Shown piece after piece: positions 18,963 to 28,539 of a DNA stretch of 51,064 nucleotides (positions within the stretch are counted from its first letter, which is position 1; the number at the start of each line of letters is the position of its first letter). Source of the DNA: Dehalococcoidia bacterium (GTDB lineage: Bacteria > Chloroflexota > Dehalococcoidia > UBA3495); the NCBI GenBank assembly GCA_002730485.1, contig PCAH01000139.1, positions 1 through 51,064 on the forward strand. Direction: 5' to 3'. The notes under the pieces were generated by a model, which was not told the DNA's origin, searched no databases, and saw only the letters and a program-made list of their open reading frames with translations. Made by a program: the position numbers and the translations under genes.

Positions 18963-19808
18963 GTGCCATCTGTTGTGGCCGCTCCGACCACCGGGCGCAG
19001 ATTTAGGAAGAAGAACTTGGGCGATTTTCTTTTATACCCGATCATCTTCGCGGCCGTTGGGTGGGCCGCTCGCTTGGCAAAGGCCAAAGGACGCAACCCG
19101 TGGATCTGGGGCGGGGCCGCGGTTCTGCTGAGTCTGCTGCATGTCCCGCAAACTGCTCTCCTAAGCGTGATTCCAGCCTTTGTCCTCTTATTCATCAAGA
19201 GCCCATCCATCTCACCTACCGATGAAGAAAACCGTCTGGCGTGCGCAAGGTGCGCCAAGCCTCATTCGGAGGGCCAGCACTTCTGTACCGGTTGCGGCTG
19301 GGATTTGAGCGAAACCTATTCCCCTGAAGCTGCTGAAGAAGGCCAGCCCTTCCCCGCACGTCCACCGGTTCAGGCAACTATCCCTTCCACCGGTGTGGCC
19401 CAACCAGTTGAGGCTGTCGAGCCTCCTCAGCACGAAGAAGCTACGCCGGTTTCGGAAGCACCTGCTGAAGAAGAGCCCATCGCAGTGACTGACGAAGCCG
19501 AAGAGGTTACTCCTGACGCGGAGACGGCAGGTGAAGAACCAGCCACCGAGCATGTTCCATGGGGTACCTACGACCCCGGCCTGGCACCGACCGCCGCGGT
19601 GATGGTCTCAAGGGGAATGGAACGGTTCCAAGAAGAGAAATACCAGGAGGCGATCGACCAGTTCACCAAAGCGATCGCTCTGGATCCCAACTATGCTGAA
19701 GCCTGGGAAAAACGGGCTGAAGCCTATGCCCAGATGGGACGCTCACAACAGGCGGCGGATGACCGACGTCACCTGCAAGGCCTTGATCCCAGTTCTTCAC
19801 CCGGCTAG
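18963..19808 (+). CDS. Membrane protein with zinc ribbon and TPR repeats
   Basis: 281 residues. Two hydrophobic segments (about 22-37 and 48-78) are followed by a zinc ribbon with Cys94, Cys97, Cys108 and Cys111 (CARC ... CTGC). A long Pro/Glu/Ala-rich acidic linker (about 117-195) comes next, then at least one clear TPR unit and part of another (YQEAIDQFTKAIALDPNYAEAWEKRAEAY). The layout suggests a membrane-tethered scaffold that binds partner proteins through the cytoplasmic TPRs. I do not recognise a named family. The GTG start has no clear ribosome site but has a promoter close upstream. A bidirectional terminator follows 27 bases after the stop. Confidence 0.8.
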   Translation: MPSVVAAPTTGRRFRKKNLGDFLLYPIIFAAVGWAARLAKAKGRNPWIWGGAAVLLSLLHVPQTALLSVIPAFVLLFIKSPSISPTDEENRLACARCAKPHSEGQHFCTGCGWDLSETYSPEAAEEGQPFPARPPVQATIPSTGVAQPVEAVEPPQHEEATPVSEAPAEEEPIAVTDEAEEVTPDAETAGEEPATEHVPWGTYDPGLAPTAAVMVSRGMERFQEEKYQEAIDQFTKAIALDPNYAEAWEKRAEAYAQMGRSQQAADDRRHLQGLDPSSSPG

Positions 19809-19835
19809 AAAACCTGCCTGAACCAAGATTATCGG

Positions 19836-19866
19836 AAAAAGGACCACCAAGAATGTGGTCCTTTTT
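19836..19866. terminator. Bidirectional Rho-independent terminator
   Basis: AAAAAGGACCAC and GTGGTCCTTTTT form a 12-bp stem with a seven-base loop. It serves the TPR gene on the plus strand and the end of the long minus-strand run that closes with fabI. Confidence 0.92.
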
Positions 19867-19871
19867 GATTT

Positions 19872-20645
19872 CTAGACCGCCATTATGTGATAGCCGGCAT
19901 CGACGGGGATAATCGCGCCAGTGATACCGCTGGAGAGCCCGCTGCACAGGAACAAGGCTGTCTGGGCGACTTCGTCAACAGTGATGTTCCGTTTCATTGG
20001 CGCTTTCTCAGCCGCAGCGTGATGCATGTCCCTGAACCCGCTGATCCCGCGGGCCGCCAGGGTCTGCAGCGGACCGGCCGAGATGGCATTGATCCTGATG
20101 TCCTGTTCTCCGTACTCGAACGCTAACTGACGCACGCTATGTTCCAGCGCGGCTTTGGCGGTGCCCATTACGTTGTAGCCCGGATACACACGCTGCGAGG
20201 CGTCGAAGGTCATCGCCACCACGCTCCCGCCATCGATCATCAACGGAGCGGCGTGGCGCACCAACGGCAGCAGCGAGTAGGAACTGACTTCTAAAGCGAC
20301 TCTGAAACCTTCCCGTGACGTGTCGGCAAACTGGCCGTCCAGGTCTTCCCGATTGGCAAATGCAATACTGTGGATCAGGAACGAGATGTCGCCAAATTCT
20401 TCTTTGAGTGTCTGGAACACCTGGGCGATCTGCTCGTCGTCGGTAGCATCACAAGGCAGGGTGAGTGCCCCATCCAAGGTAGCCGCCAGGCCTTCCACGC
20501 GCTCTTTAAGGCGGTCTCCCTGGTAAGTCAGGGCGATACGCGCTCCAGCTTGGGAGAGGGCCTGGGTGATGCCCCACGCGATACTGCGGTCATTTGCTAC
20601 GCCAAAGACGATTCCTTTCTTGCCTGACAGGTCTATGGGAAACAC
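19872..20645 (-). CDS. fabI: Enoyl-[acyl-carrier-protein] reductase
   Basis: 257 residues, an NAD(P)H-dependent enzyme that reduces the enoyl-ACP double bond in the last step of each fatty acid elongation round. FabI-type features: GIVFGVANDRSIAWGI cofactor motif in place of the usual SDR glycine motif, and the catalytic Tyr-x6-Lys in YNVMGTAKAALE. The substrate loop FRDMHHAAAEKAPMKRNI is also present. The GTG start has AGAGAGG upstream. It is the last gene of the minus-strand run, 66 bases after the F420-type oxidoreductase, with a terminator just past its stop. Confidence 0.95.
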   Translation of the reverse strand: MFPIDLSGKKGIVFGVANDRSIAWGITQALSQAGARIALTYQGDRLKERVEGLAATLDGALTLPCDATDDEQIAQVFQTLKEEFGDISFLIHSIAFANREDLDGQFADTSREGFRVALEVSSYSLLPLVRHAAPLMIDGGSVVAMTFDASQRVYPGYNVMGTAKAALEHSVRQLAFEYGEQDIRINAISAGPLQTLAARGISGFRDMHHAAAEKAPMKRNITVDEVAQTALFLCSGLSSGITGAIIPVDAGYHIMAV

Positions 20646-20711
20646 CTGACTACCTCTCTAACTCTAAAAGTCTGCGTCTACTGGAAATCCGTTGAGCCGA
20701 TCACTGGTGGT

Positions 20712-21671
20712 CTAAGCGAAAACCGGAGCCACCTGCTCCAGGAAGATGTCCAACTGTTTTTCCGGGTCGAAGCTGGCGAACCGGACGATGACCGTTTCTG
20801 CCCCTGCTTCCACGTATTCGGCTATTCTGTCTTTAACCCTTTCCGCGCCGCCAAAGGGTCCCCAGCGGGTGCCCCAGATATCCGACCCGTAGTAGCCCGT
20901 CAGCCATTCCACGGCATCGGCCTCAGCGGCTGGCAGATCAGGGTTCATGTTCACCGTCATATAGAAAGTGTTTTCGATGCTCTTTGGATCACGTCCAATC
21001 TCTACGGCCTTCTCAGAAACCTGCTGGATCACCTGGGCGAATTCCTCTGGCGTATCAGAGATGGAGATTATCCCAGCGCCCAATTGGGCCGCTCTACGAA
21101 CCTGAGCTTTGCTCTGGGCTCGGTAATGGGTTCCCAACAGAAAGGGGATTCCGGCCGGGTTGGTGGGCACTGGACGCATCAAGGCCGAGTCCAATTCAAA
21201 GTCGCGGCCACGGAAATCGAACGGTTTGCCCGATCCCAAACCCTGGACTATCTTGATGATTTCCTCAAACCGACGACCCCGACTCGCTGTAGGGACTCCC
21301 GCAGCTATCCACTCGCGTTTCTGGTCGTCGTTGAATGCCCCGCCGACACCCGCGCCGATGATTAGCCGCCCTTCGGATATGAGGTCTGCCGTTGCCAGGG
21401 CCTGGGCAAGGAGCACCGGATGACGCAAGGCAGGAAGTAAGACAGCAGTTCCGAGTCTGATCCGGCTGGTCCTTGCGGCCAGCGCGCTGAGGATGGATAC
21501 AGGTTCCATCCTGGGTTTGGCCATTAGACTGTCGCCAACCCAAACCGAATCGAGTCCCGCCTGTTCCACAGACTCAGCCAACGCGAATATCCGGTCGATA
21601 TTCGGTGGCTGAGCACCGCGCAACAATAGACCGCGGGTGGGCAGTAATATGCCTAGTTTAACTTTAGTCAT
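20712..21671 (-). CDS. Luciferase-like (LLM) oxidoreductase, probably F420-dependent
   Basis: 319 residues of the luciferase-like TIM-barrel family. Seen: VKLGILLPTRG at the N-terminus, AGLDSVWVGDS, RIRLGTAVLLPALRHPVLLAQALATAD, and the family glycine motif EGRLIIGAGVGG. These proteins use F420 or FMN. It begins 36 bases after cofC on the same strand, which suggests co-expression with F420 synthesis and makes F420 the likely cofactor. The substrate is unknown. Confidence 0.85.
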   Translation of the reverse strand: MTKVKLGILLPTRGLLLRGAQPPNIDRIFALAESVEQAGLDSVWVGDSLMAKPRMEPVSILSALAARTSRIRLGTAVLLPALRHPVLLAQALATADLISEGRLIIGAGVGGAFNDDQKREWIAAGVPTASRGRRFEEIIKIVQGLGSGKPFDFRGRDFELDSALMRPVPTNPAGIPFLLGTHYRAQSKAQVRRAAQLGAGIISISDTPEEFAQVIQQVSEKAVEIGRDPKSIENTFYMTVNMNPDLPAAEADAVEWLTGYYGSDIWGTRWGPFGGAERVKDRIAEYVEAGAETVIVRFASFDPEKQLDIFLEQVAPVFA

Positions 21672-21707
21672 TGATGGATGTTGGTTATAGGGAAGCTATT
21701 TCTTGGA

Positions 21708-22358
21708 TTAGACAGGGCCAGACTTCCATTCTTCTGCCAGGCGTTCCAAAAGGCCCGGTTCCATGTGCTGGAACGTCTCCAGGTCGTCAACCACGTCCAG
21801 GTCGAACCCGATCCCTTGGCTGGAGTTTATGGCCACTGAGGTTTCGAGCCTGGCCGCCTGGGTGAGATGTTTCATAAAGCTGGCCTGTCCCAATTCAGGC
21901 TCCAGCGGCACACCCAGGGGAACCAATATCGAGTTCGTGCCACCGTCTCGTCGTGCTGGGCCTAGGGTGACATTTCCCTGTCTGCGGGAGGCCTGCATCA
22001 TGCTGTGGATGTCTGCAGGCTTCAAGAAAGGAAGGTCTCCGGCGACGAACAGCGCCGACTTTTCCTCTGCAAATGCGAGGCCAAATGCCTTCTTCAAGGT
22101 GTCGTTGAGGTCCGTACCCAGTTCCTCCATCCACCTCGCTCCCAAAGATCGGACCAATCCCTGCACTCGTTCATCGCCGCCGACCACCCAGACCGTATCG
22201 ACTCCGGCACCCTGAATAGCCAATATCACCCGACGGAGCATACCCAAGACCAAGTCAGCCCTCTGCTCCTCGGTGAGATCTTGGCTCAACCGGGATTTAC
22301 CCTGAGATAAGGGTTTCATCGGGATTATTGCAACTACGTTGTGGGCTTCTGTGACCAT
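21708..22358 (-). CDS. cofC: 2-phospholactate-type guanylyltransferase of F420 synthesis
   Basis: 216 residues, a nucleotidyltransferase. It activates a 2-phospholactate-like acid (2-phospholactate, phosphoenolpyruvate or 3-phosphoglycerate depending on lineage) with GTP to supply the side chain for CofD. Seen: IIPMKPLSQGKSRLS nucleotide-binding start, ALFVAGDLPFLKP, and GPARRDGGTNSILV, all typical of CofC. It follows cofD by 36 bases. Which acid is used cannot be told from sequence by eye. Confidence 0.92.
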   Translation of the reverse strand: MVTEAHNVVAIIPMKPLSQGKSRLSQDLTEEQRADLVLGMLRRVILAIQGAGVDTVWVVGGDERVQGLVRSLGARWMEELGTDLNDTLKKAFGLAFAEEKSALFVAGDLPFLKPADIHSMMQASRRQGNVTLGPARRDGGTNSILVPLGVPLEPELGQASFMKHLTQAARLETSVAINSSQGIGFDLDVVDDLETFQHMEPGLLERLAEEWKSGPV

Positions 22359-22394
22359 AAGATTACGGGCAATTGGTTAAGCTGGTTCTTCAGG

Positions 22395-23351
22395 CTACTC
22401 GGCCAAAGTCAGGATTTCCCTGGCAAGCGCAATTTTATCCTCTGACGTACTCATGATAGTCGAAGTTACGAGCGGAGTTATACCCAGTTCCTCAATTTCT
22501 GCTGCCAAAGCTTGATCCTGGGTGTCCATCACAAACACGTCGCAGATGTCCCGGTACTCCCGTGCAACTTGCACGCAGGAGACCTCTTTTCCCAGTTCGG
22601 CCATGATCTTGCCCGCAGGACCTTTGACCGCGTCGCCGCCGACTATCGGGCTGACGCAGATTTTCTTTCCTGGAAACGCGCGGATTCGTTGTCGGACCGC
22701 CGGTAGAGCCAGGATCGGCCCTAAGCTGAGATACGGATTTGAGGGACACATCACCAGCATTCCCGACCTGGTCAGTGCGTCTTGAAACCCAGGAGAGACG
22801 CTTGCGGTCTCAGCTCCCAGATAGCGTACTTCAGAGACAACTGGTTCGGCCCGGCGTCCCACAAAATACCGCTGCATGGGGAGCTCACCTTCGTCGGTGG
22901 CAAGAACTGTCTTCACCGGATCGTCGCTCATGGGAACAACAATCTGCGTTACCCCCAAAGAACGGTTCAGTTCATCCGTGACCTCGGACAATGTCTTGCC
23001 ATCAGACAAAAGCTGGGTTCGCCGGATGTGGGTGGCGAGATCGCGGTCACCCAGGTTGAACCAGGTGTCCACACCAAACTTGCCGAGCATCTCCAAAGCC
23101 GTGAACGTATCGCCGGCCACACCCCAACCCGTCTCTTCATTTGAAAGACCGGACAGGGTGTACATCATTGTGTCGAGATCAGGGGAGACATGAAGACCAT
23201 GGAACGTTTCATCGTCGCCTGTGTTGACACAGACCGTCAAGTCGCCGGGACGAAGGGCAAGCGCCAATCCTAAGGCCAACTTGGCCCCACCGACGCCACC
23301 AGCCAGAGCCAATACACTAGGGGAATTTGGAAAACCCTCTGTCGCTGCCAT
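22395..23351 (-). CDS. cofD: 2-phospho-L-lactate-type transferase of F420 synthesis
   Basis: 318 residues. It transfers the activated side chain from the CofC product to the deazaflavin Fo, giving F420-0 (or dehydro-F420-0). The N-terminus LALAGGVGGAKLALGLALAL and the motif VNTGDDETFHGLHVSPDLDTMMY are CofD signatures, as is CPSNPYLSLGPILALP further on. It lies between cofH and cofC on the same strand. No nitroreductase-like FbiB domain is attached, and cofE is not in the window. Confidence 0.96.
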   Translation of the reverse strand: MAATEGFPNSPSVLALAGGVGGAKLALGLALALRPGDLTVCVNTGDDETFHGLHVSPDLDTMMYTLSGLSNEETGWGVAGDTFTALEMLGKFGVDTWFNLGDRDLATHIRRTQLLSDGKTLSEVTDELNRSLGVTQIVVPMSDDPVKTVLATDEGELPMQRYFVGRRAEPVVSEVRYLGAETASVSPGFQDALTRSGMLVMCPSNPYLSLGPILALPAVRQRIRAFPGKKICVSPIVGGDAVKGPAGKIMAELGKEVSCVQVAREYRDICDVFVMDTQDQALAAEIEELGITPLVTSTIMSTSEDKIALAREILTLAE

Positions 23352-23411
23352 TAACAGCCGGGCCGAGAGTGACCCAAAGTGTTAATAAATCCGGTCTGAA
23401 TCAAGGGACGG

Positions 23412-24743
23412 CTAAACCTTGGACTTCGGGGAAGTTGAAATTTGGTTGGGGTGCTCAAACCGGTAGTCTTCCAGCTTGACCATCCGGCTGTAAGACCCAA
23501 ATATATCTTCCACGTTATCGCCCACCAGATCCAGAGGATCAAGTTCTTGGTCAGTGTCGCTAAACACCCGCCGTGTCTTGTAGGTGGTGTAGCGTTCCGC
23601 AGGGATTCTCCCAGCCTGGCGTATCAACTGCCGGAACTCAGACGGGCGCATGAGCTGCCCGTGCTGTGCGCCAGCGGCGGTGGAGATGCTTTCGTTTATC
23701 AGGGTGCCACCCAAGTCGTTCACTCCAGCCGTTAACAGAAGCTGCGACATACGGGGGCCCTCTTTCACCCAGGATGCCTGGATATTGGGTATCCAGTTGT
23801 TCAGCATGATCCGGGCTATGGCATGCATCTTGATGACATCGATCCCGGTGGGACCGGGTCGAACATCATCAACAAGGCTCTTCATGAACATCGGGGCTTC
23901 TGTATGGACGAAGCTCAAAGGCACAAACTCGGTGATACCACCGGTTTGCTGTTGGATACCCCGGATGAGGTCCATGTGTTTCGCCAGCTGCATCGGAGTC
24001 TCAAGATACCCAAACATCACAGTTGAGGTTGTCGGGATACCCAACTCATGGGCAGTGGTGATGACCTCTTTCCATTTGTCCACCGTGATCCGCCCGGGTG
24101 AGATCTTGTCCCGTAAACCCTGGTCCAGTACCTCCGCGGAAGTACCTGGCAGACTACCTACACCAGCGGCCTTCAGTTCAGTCAGATAAGACTTGATGGT
24201 AGTTTCGGAACGGATCGAACCGTACAGCACTTCCTCTGGTGAGAACCCATGGATGTGCATGTCCGGCAATTCTTTCTTGATGGTCTCGCAGAGGCGGATA
24301 TACAGGTCGCCTTCCATCTTGGGGGGAAGACCCGCCTGCACACAGACTTCTGTCGCGCCGTAGTCCCAGGCTTCTTTGGCTCTACGAACGATCTCTTCAG
24401 GTGGCAGCAGATAGCCTTCTTCCTCACGGAAATCACGACTGAAGGCACAAAACCCACACCCTTTGATGCAGACGTTGGTGAAGTTGATGTTGCGGTTGAC
24501 CACGTAGGTGACAATGTCGCCAACCGTGCGTCTACGCAGTTCATCCGCGACCATCACCAGGGCGTTGTAGTCCTGGCCTTCCGCACCAAACAAGACCACA
24601 GCATCGTCTGGAGTGATGTCATCCCCGGCCAAGGCCCGGTCCAACACCGAGGCTGTCGCGGGCGTGACCGTGCTGATCATCGAGTTCAGGTCTTTGACCT
24701 GAGATTCGATTGATGAGCTTTGGTCTTCAGAATTTGCTGGCAT
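23412..24743 (-). CDS. cofH: Fo synthase subunit 2 (radical SAM)
   Basis: About 443 residues. With CofG it makes the F420 chromophore Fo from tyrosine and the flavin precursor 5-amino-6-ribitylaminouracil. The radical SAM cysteines are CIKGCGFCAF (Cys92, Cys96, Cys99 from the chosen start), and TSAEVL and GGTLINESIS match the CofH/MqnE/MqnC group. Its position directly after cofG and before cofD argues for CofH rather than a menaquinone enzyme. The ATG at 24743 overlaps the end of cofG by 17 bases; two earlier in-frame ATGs (to 24779) are possible and none has an ideal ribosome site. Confidence 0.93.
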   Translation of the reverse strand: MPANSEDQSSSIESQVKDLNSMISTVTPATASVLDRALAGDDITPDDAVVLFGAEGQDYNALVMVADELRRRTVGDIVTYVVNRNINFTNVCIKGCGFCAFSRDFREEEGYLLPPEEIVRRAKEAWDYGATEVCVQAGLPPKMEGDLYIRLCETIKKELPDMHIHGFSPEEVLYGSIRSETTIKSYLTELKAAGVGSLPGTSAEVLDQGLRDKISPGRITVDKWKEVITTAHELGIPTTSTVMFGYLETPMQLAKHMDLIRGIQQQTGGITEFVPLSFVHTEAPMFMKSLVDDVRPGPTGIDVIKMHAIARIMLNNWIPNIQASWVKEGPRMSQLLLTAGVNDLGGTLINESISTAAGAQHGQLMRPSEFRQLIRQAGRIPAERYTTYKTRRVFSDTDQELDPLDLVGDNVEDIFGSYSRMVKLEDYRFEHPNQISTSPKSKV

Positions 24744-25971
24744 ATCTCTGCATTCCCCCTTGAACATATCCCTCTGCATCGGCCAGGGCCGAGACCTTTT
24801 GTTGGAGGGAGGCGGGTAGAAATTCTTTCGTATCTAAAAAGTACTCTGGATAGACTGGAAGCCTGGGCTTCAACTCGAATCCGGCAGCCTCGGTTTTCTG
24901 CTTGAGGTCGTTTAGGGCCGGCCATGGGGCTTCTGGATTTACGAAGTCGATGGTCAACGGAGAGACGCCGCCCCAGTCATTGATCCCGGCATCCAAGTAT
25001 ATATGGTAATCCTTGGCGCTCAGGTTTGGCGGCACTTGCAGGTTGGCATTTGCTCCCAATATCAATCGGGCCGCCGCTACCGTCCACAGGAACTCTTCTG
25101 TCTCGGCGTCGGGTGAATCCCCCATCGCCGTTTGGGGCTTGGCCCGGAAGTTCTGGATTATCACTTCCTGAACGTGACCATGCTGGGCGTGTAGGTCGGC
25201 TATCGCCAGTAACGATTCGATGCGGTCACGGCGGCTCTCACCTATGCCGATGAGGATACCAGTGGTGAATGGCACCCGCAACTCTCCGGCAAGCTCCAGC
25301 GTCCGCAGGCGCACCCGTGGCCGCTTGCTGGGCGCGAATTCGTGGGGGCCACCCTCCGCCCAAAGCACGTCACTGGTGCTTTCCAGCATCAGTCCCATGG
25401 AGGGGTTAAATGGCTTGAGGGCATCTATCTCGCGGCGAGCCATCGTCCCTGGGTTGGCGTGGGGCAGCATGTCGGTCTCTTCCAGTACCAACTGGCAGGC
25501 GTGGGTCAGATACTCCAGAGTGGTCTTGAAGCCACGGTGTTTCAACCATTCTCGTGCCTCTGAATAGCGCTGTTCCGGCCTTTCTCCCAGGGTGAACAGG
25601 GCTTCGGTACAACCAAGGGCAGCACCAACATTTGCCACGTCGAGTATCTGTTCCGGTTTCATAAACAGGTCTTTGCCAGCCTGTTGCGGGTCCTTTCGGA
25701 AGGTGCAGTACCCGCAGAAATCGCGGCAAAGATGGGTCAGGGGAATGAATACTTTAGGAGAGAAGGTGACGACTTTCCCTTTGGTCTGGTCTCGCATCGT
25801 TCCGGCGACTGCACACATCTCTTGGATGGCTTCAAGATTGGCCGAGAGGAAAGAATAGGCGTCGGTCTCAGCCAGGGCGGTTCCAGCCTGGGCCTTGGCT
25901 AGAACTTCCCCTATGGGCGTACCGCTATCTGGCATTTGTGTTGCATCGCCAGAGTGGACGGATACGGTCAA
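24727..25971 (-). CDS. cofG: Fo synthase subunit 1 (radical SAM)
   Basis: 414 residues. It works with CofH in forming the deazaflavin ring of F420. The radical SAM motif is CRDFCGYCTF (Cys82, Cys86, Cys89), followed by EALFTLGERPEQRY and LPHANPGTM, typical of CofG. The C-terminal part has INDWGGVSPLT, another CofG hallmark. The start is TTG at 25971 with GGAG close upstream. In actinobacteria CofG and CofH are fused (FbiC); here they are separate, overlapping genes at the head of cofG-cofH-cofD-cofC. Confidence 0.95.
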   Translation of the reverse strand: MTVSVHSGDATQMPDSGTPIGEVLAKAQAGTALAETDAYSFLSANLEAIQEMCAVAGTMRDQTKGKVVTFSPKVFIPLTHLCRDFCGYCTFRKDPQQAGKDLFMKPEQILDVANVGAALGCTEALFTLGERPEQRYSEAREWLKHRGFKTTLEYLTHACQLVLEETDMLPHANPGTMARREIDALKPFNPSMGLMLESTSDVLWAEGGPHEFAPSKRPRVRLRTLELAGELRVPFTTGILIGIGESRRDRIESLLAIADLHAQHGHVQEVIIQNFRAKPQTAMGDSPDAETEEFLWTVAAARLILGANANLQVPPNLSAKDYHIYLDAGINDWGGVSPLTIDFVNPEAPWPALNDLKQKTEAAGFELKPRLPVYPEYFLDTKEFLPASLQQKVSALADAEGYVQGGMQRYASKF

Positions 25972-26110
25972 TTGAACTCCGTTGGCTTCATTTGAGTGGA
26001 GCCAGGAACCAGTTACGAATCAGCCTGGATGAACGACTATTGTAGACCGTTGGAACTAGGTGGGCAATAAGCTAATGGAGGAGACTCAGAAGAAAGGGAG
26101 AAGCTGTTGG

Positions 26111-27139
26111 TTAGAAACCGTTGAAGCGAGCCTGGTCAGTAGTGTCTAGAGCAGCGTACGGTTTGCCCAGGTGGTCGTGAGCGCGGCGGGTGGCAACCCG
26201 GCCTCGCGGGGTACGCTCCAAGAATCCCAGTTGCAGCAAGAACGGCTCCCAAACATCCATGATGGTATCAGAATCCTCGTTCAAGGATGCTGCCAGGGTC
26301 TCTAGGCCCACCGGGCCGCCGGAGAACTTGTCGATGATGCTAATCAACAGCCGGTGATCGGAGCGATCCAGTCCAAGGGCGTCCACATTAAGTTGGTCAA
26401 GGGCCGCCTTGGCCACCGGACCATCAACCTTGTTATCGGCTTTGACCAGTGCGTAGTCACGGGTGCGCTTCAGGAGTCGGTTGGCCACACGAGGCGTTCC
26501 TCTGGAGCGGGAGGCAATCAATTCAAGACCCTCGTCGTCCGCGTCCATTTCGAGGATGCGGGCAGAGCGATCTACAATCACTTTCATGTCGGTCGGCTCA
26601 TAGTAATCCAAACGACAGATCGACCCGAAACGGTCTCGTAGGGGTGCGCTGACCATCGAGAATCGGGTCGTTGCTCCGACCAGGGTGAATGGGTTGATTC
26701 GGAGATTGACGTTTCGCGCAGCGAGGCCTTTGCCGACCATCCAAGAGAGGAAGAAGTCTTCCATCGCGGAATACAGGACTTCTTCAACCACCCGGTTCAG
26801 ACGGTGTACCTCATCTATGAATAGCACATCGTTCGGTTGGAGACTGGTTAGGATGGCAGCCATGTCCCCGGCCCGTTCAACGGCCGGGCCAGATGTGACC
26901 CGTATAGCGACGTCCATCTCAGAGGCGATGATATTGGCCAGGGTGGTCTTGCCTAGCCCGGGAGGGCCGTAGATGATGACGTGGTCCAGGGCTTCTTCAC
27001 GAATCTTGGCCGCCTGGATGGATATGGAGAGGTTTTCTTTGGTGTTGGACTGACCTACGAAATCGTCCAGCGATTTAGGGCGCAAAGACACATCGATGTC
27101 TTCTTCTCGGAGGTCACCGGACACCAGCCGTTCGGCCAT
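26111..27139 (-). CDS. ruvB: Holliday junction branch migration ATPase RuvB
   Basis: 342 residues, normal length. It forms the hexameric motor that drives Holliday junction migration with RuvA during recombinational repair. Seen: [11 protein letters not shown], Walker [12 protein letters not shown], Walker B FIDEVHRL, sensor [18 protein letters not shown], and the C-terminal winged helix with [16 protein letters not shown]. ruvA and ruvC are not in the window. It lies downstream of fabF and upstream of cofG in the same direction. Confidence 0.97.
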   Translation of the reverse strand: MAERLVSGDLREEDIDVSLRPKSLDDFVGQSNTKENLSISIQAAKIREEALDHVIIYGPPGLGKTTLANIIASEMDVAIRVTSGPAVERAGDMAAILTSLQPNDVLFIDEVHRLNRVVEEVLYSAMEDFFLSWMVGKGLAARNVNLRINPFTLVGATTRFSMVSAPLRDRFGSICRLDYYEPTDMKVIVDRSARILEMDADDEGLELIASRSRGTPRVANRLLKRTRDYALVKADNKVDGPVAKAALDQLNVDALGLDRSDHRLLISIIDKFSGGPVGLETLAASLNEDSDTIMDVWEPFLLQLGFLERTPRGRVATRRAHDHLGKPYAALDTTDQARFNGF

Positions 27140-27248
27140 CCTAATCTTCCCTCACCCTATTATTTGCACAGCACACATGGCCCTGATATTGCCCAACCTA
27201 TTTTAGCCGGACTGCCATACCGACGGTCAAGAATCGGCTGTCATGTTT

Positions 27249-28499
27249 TTAACCAACATACTTGCGAAACACCAGGCAGGCGTTCTGTCCGCCGAAGCCA
27301 AACGCGTTCGATAGAGCGACCTGAACGTCTTTAGCCCGAGCCTGGTTTGGCACATAGTCCAGATCGCAGGACGGGTCTGGGTTCTCGTAGTTGGCCGTCG
27401 GGTGGATCATCCCTTCAGTGATGGTCTTCACGCAGGCAGCAGCATCAAGGGAACCGGCTGCTCCCAGGGAATGACCGATCATCGACTTGGTTGAACTGAT
27501 GGGGATGTTGTAAGCCTGGTCTCCAAATAACCGCTTGATCGCCACAGTTTCCAGAGTATCGTTCAGCGGGGTCGAGGTGCCGTGGGCATTGATGTAATCA
27601 ACCTGTTCTAATGAAACGCCAGCATCGATCAACGACATACGCATCGCCTCTGCGGCGCTGGTGCCGTTTTCTTCCGGCTGTACCGGGTGCCCAGCATCGC
27701 TGGTGGAACCGAATCCGGCCAACTCAGCCAGGATATTGGCCCCACGTGCCAGGGCATGTTCCAGGCTTTCTAGTACCATGATCACCGAGCCCTCGGATGG
27801 GATGAAGCCGTCCCTCTCCGAATCAAATGGCCTGCTTGCCTTCTGGGGTTCGTCGTTTCTAGTACTGAGGGCCCGCATGACCGCGAACCCGGAGAGTCCG
27901 AGTAGGCTGATACCGGCTTCGGTTCCGCCCGCCAGCATCACATCGGCGGTGCCCCGCTGGATGACCGCCATGGCGTCGCCCAGGGCCTGGTTGGACGCGG
28001 CGCAGGCCGTGGTCGCTGTGGAGTTGTAACCGTGTGCGCCGGTGTACCGACTTACTGCTGCAGCTGCCATGTTGGGGAGAATCATCGGGAAGAAGAAGGG
28101 AGACATCCGCATCCCGCCGCGGTCGGCCAGTATCCGACAGTTCTCCTCCAGGGTTGGGAACCCGCCGTTGCCGTTCCCCAGTATCACGCCAACCCGGTAT
28201 GGATCGTCTTTGGAGATGTCGTAGGCTGCTGCTTCCACGGCTTGTAGGGCTGCAGCGACTGCCAACTGGGTGAATCGGGCCATCCTGCGGGCTTCCTTGC
28301 CGGCGATATATGTCCCTGGATCGAAGCCCGAGACCTCACCGGAAATCTGACAGGGGTAACCCTCCGGATCGCACAGGGTCATTGGGCCGATTCCTGATTT
28401 GCCTGCGGCCAGATTCTGCCAATACTCTTCAGGGGTCTCGCCCAAGGGAGTCATTGCTCCCATGCCGGTGATTACTACCCTAACCCGCTCATCTGCCAC
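27249..28499 (-). CDS. fabF: 3-oxoacyl-[acyl-carrier-protein] synthase II
   Basis: 416 residues from the GTG at 28499, which has AGGAG about ten bases upstream; the open frame extends upstream into folC, but that part is not homologous. It condenses acyl-ACP with malonyl-ACP. The Cys-His-His triad is visible: Cys in TTACAASNQALGDAM, His in NAHGTSTPLNDT and His in KSMIGHSLGAAGSLDA. The start RVVITGMGAMTPLG is typical of FabF. It follows folC by 40 bases. A second, clearly different KAS II gene lies at 34379. Confidence 0.94.
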   Translation of the reverse strand: MADERVRVVITGMGAMTPLGETPEEYWQNLAAGKSGIGPMTLCDPEGYPCQISGEVSGFDPGTYIAGKEARRMARFTQLAVAAALQAVEAAAYDISKDDPYRVGVILGNGNGGFPTLEENCRILADRGGMRMSPFFFPMILPNMAAAAVSRYTGAHGYNSTATTACAASNQALGDAMAVIQRGTADVMLAGGTEAGISLLGLSGFAVMRALSTRNDEPQKASRPFDSERDGFIPSEGSVIMVLESLEHALARGANILAELAGFGSTSDAGHPVQPEENGTSAAEAMRMSLIDAGVSLEQVDYINAHGTSTPLNDTLETVAIKRLFGDQAYNIPISSTKSMIGHSLGAAGSLDAAACVKTITEGMIHPTANYENPDPSCDLDYVPNQARAKDVQVALSNAFGFGGQNACLVFRKYVG

Positions 28500-28539
28500 T
28501 GGAGACGCTCCTGGTTGTTTGATTGATGCCTCTGATTCC

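Noticed and set aside
24735..24779. Short direct repeat ATGCAGAG(GG)ATATG at the cofG/cofH junction
   Set aside because: Coincidence of codons for Ala-Glu-Gly-Tyr and Met-Gln-Arg-Tyr; only two copies and no wider repeat.
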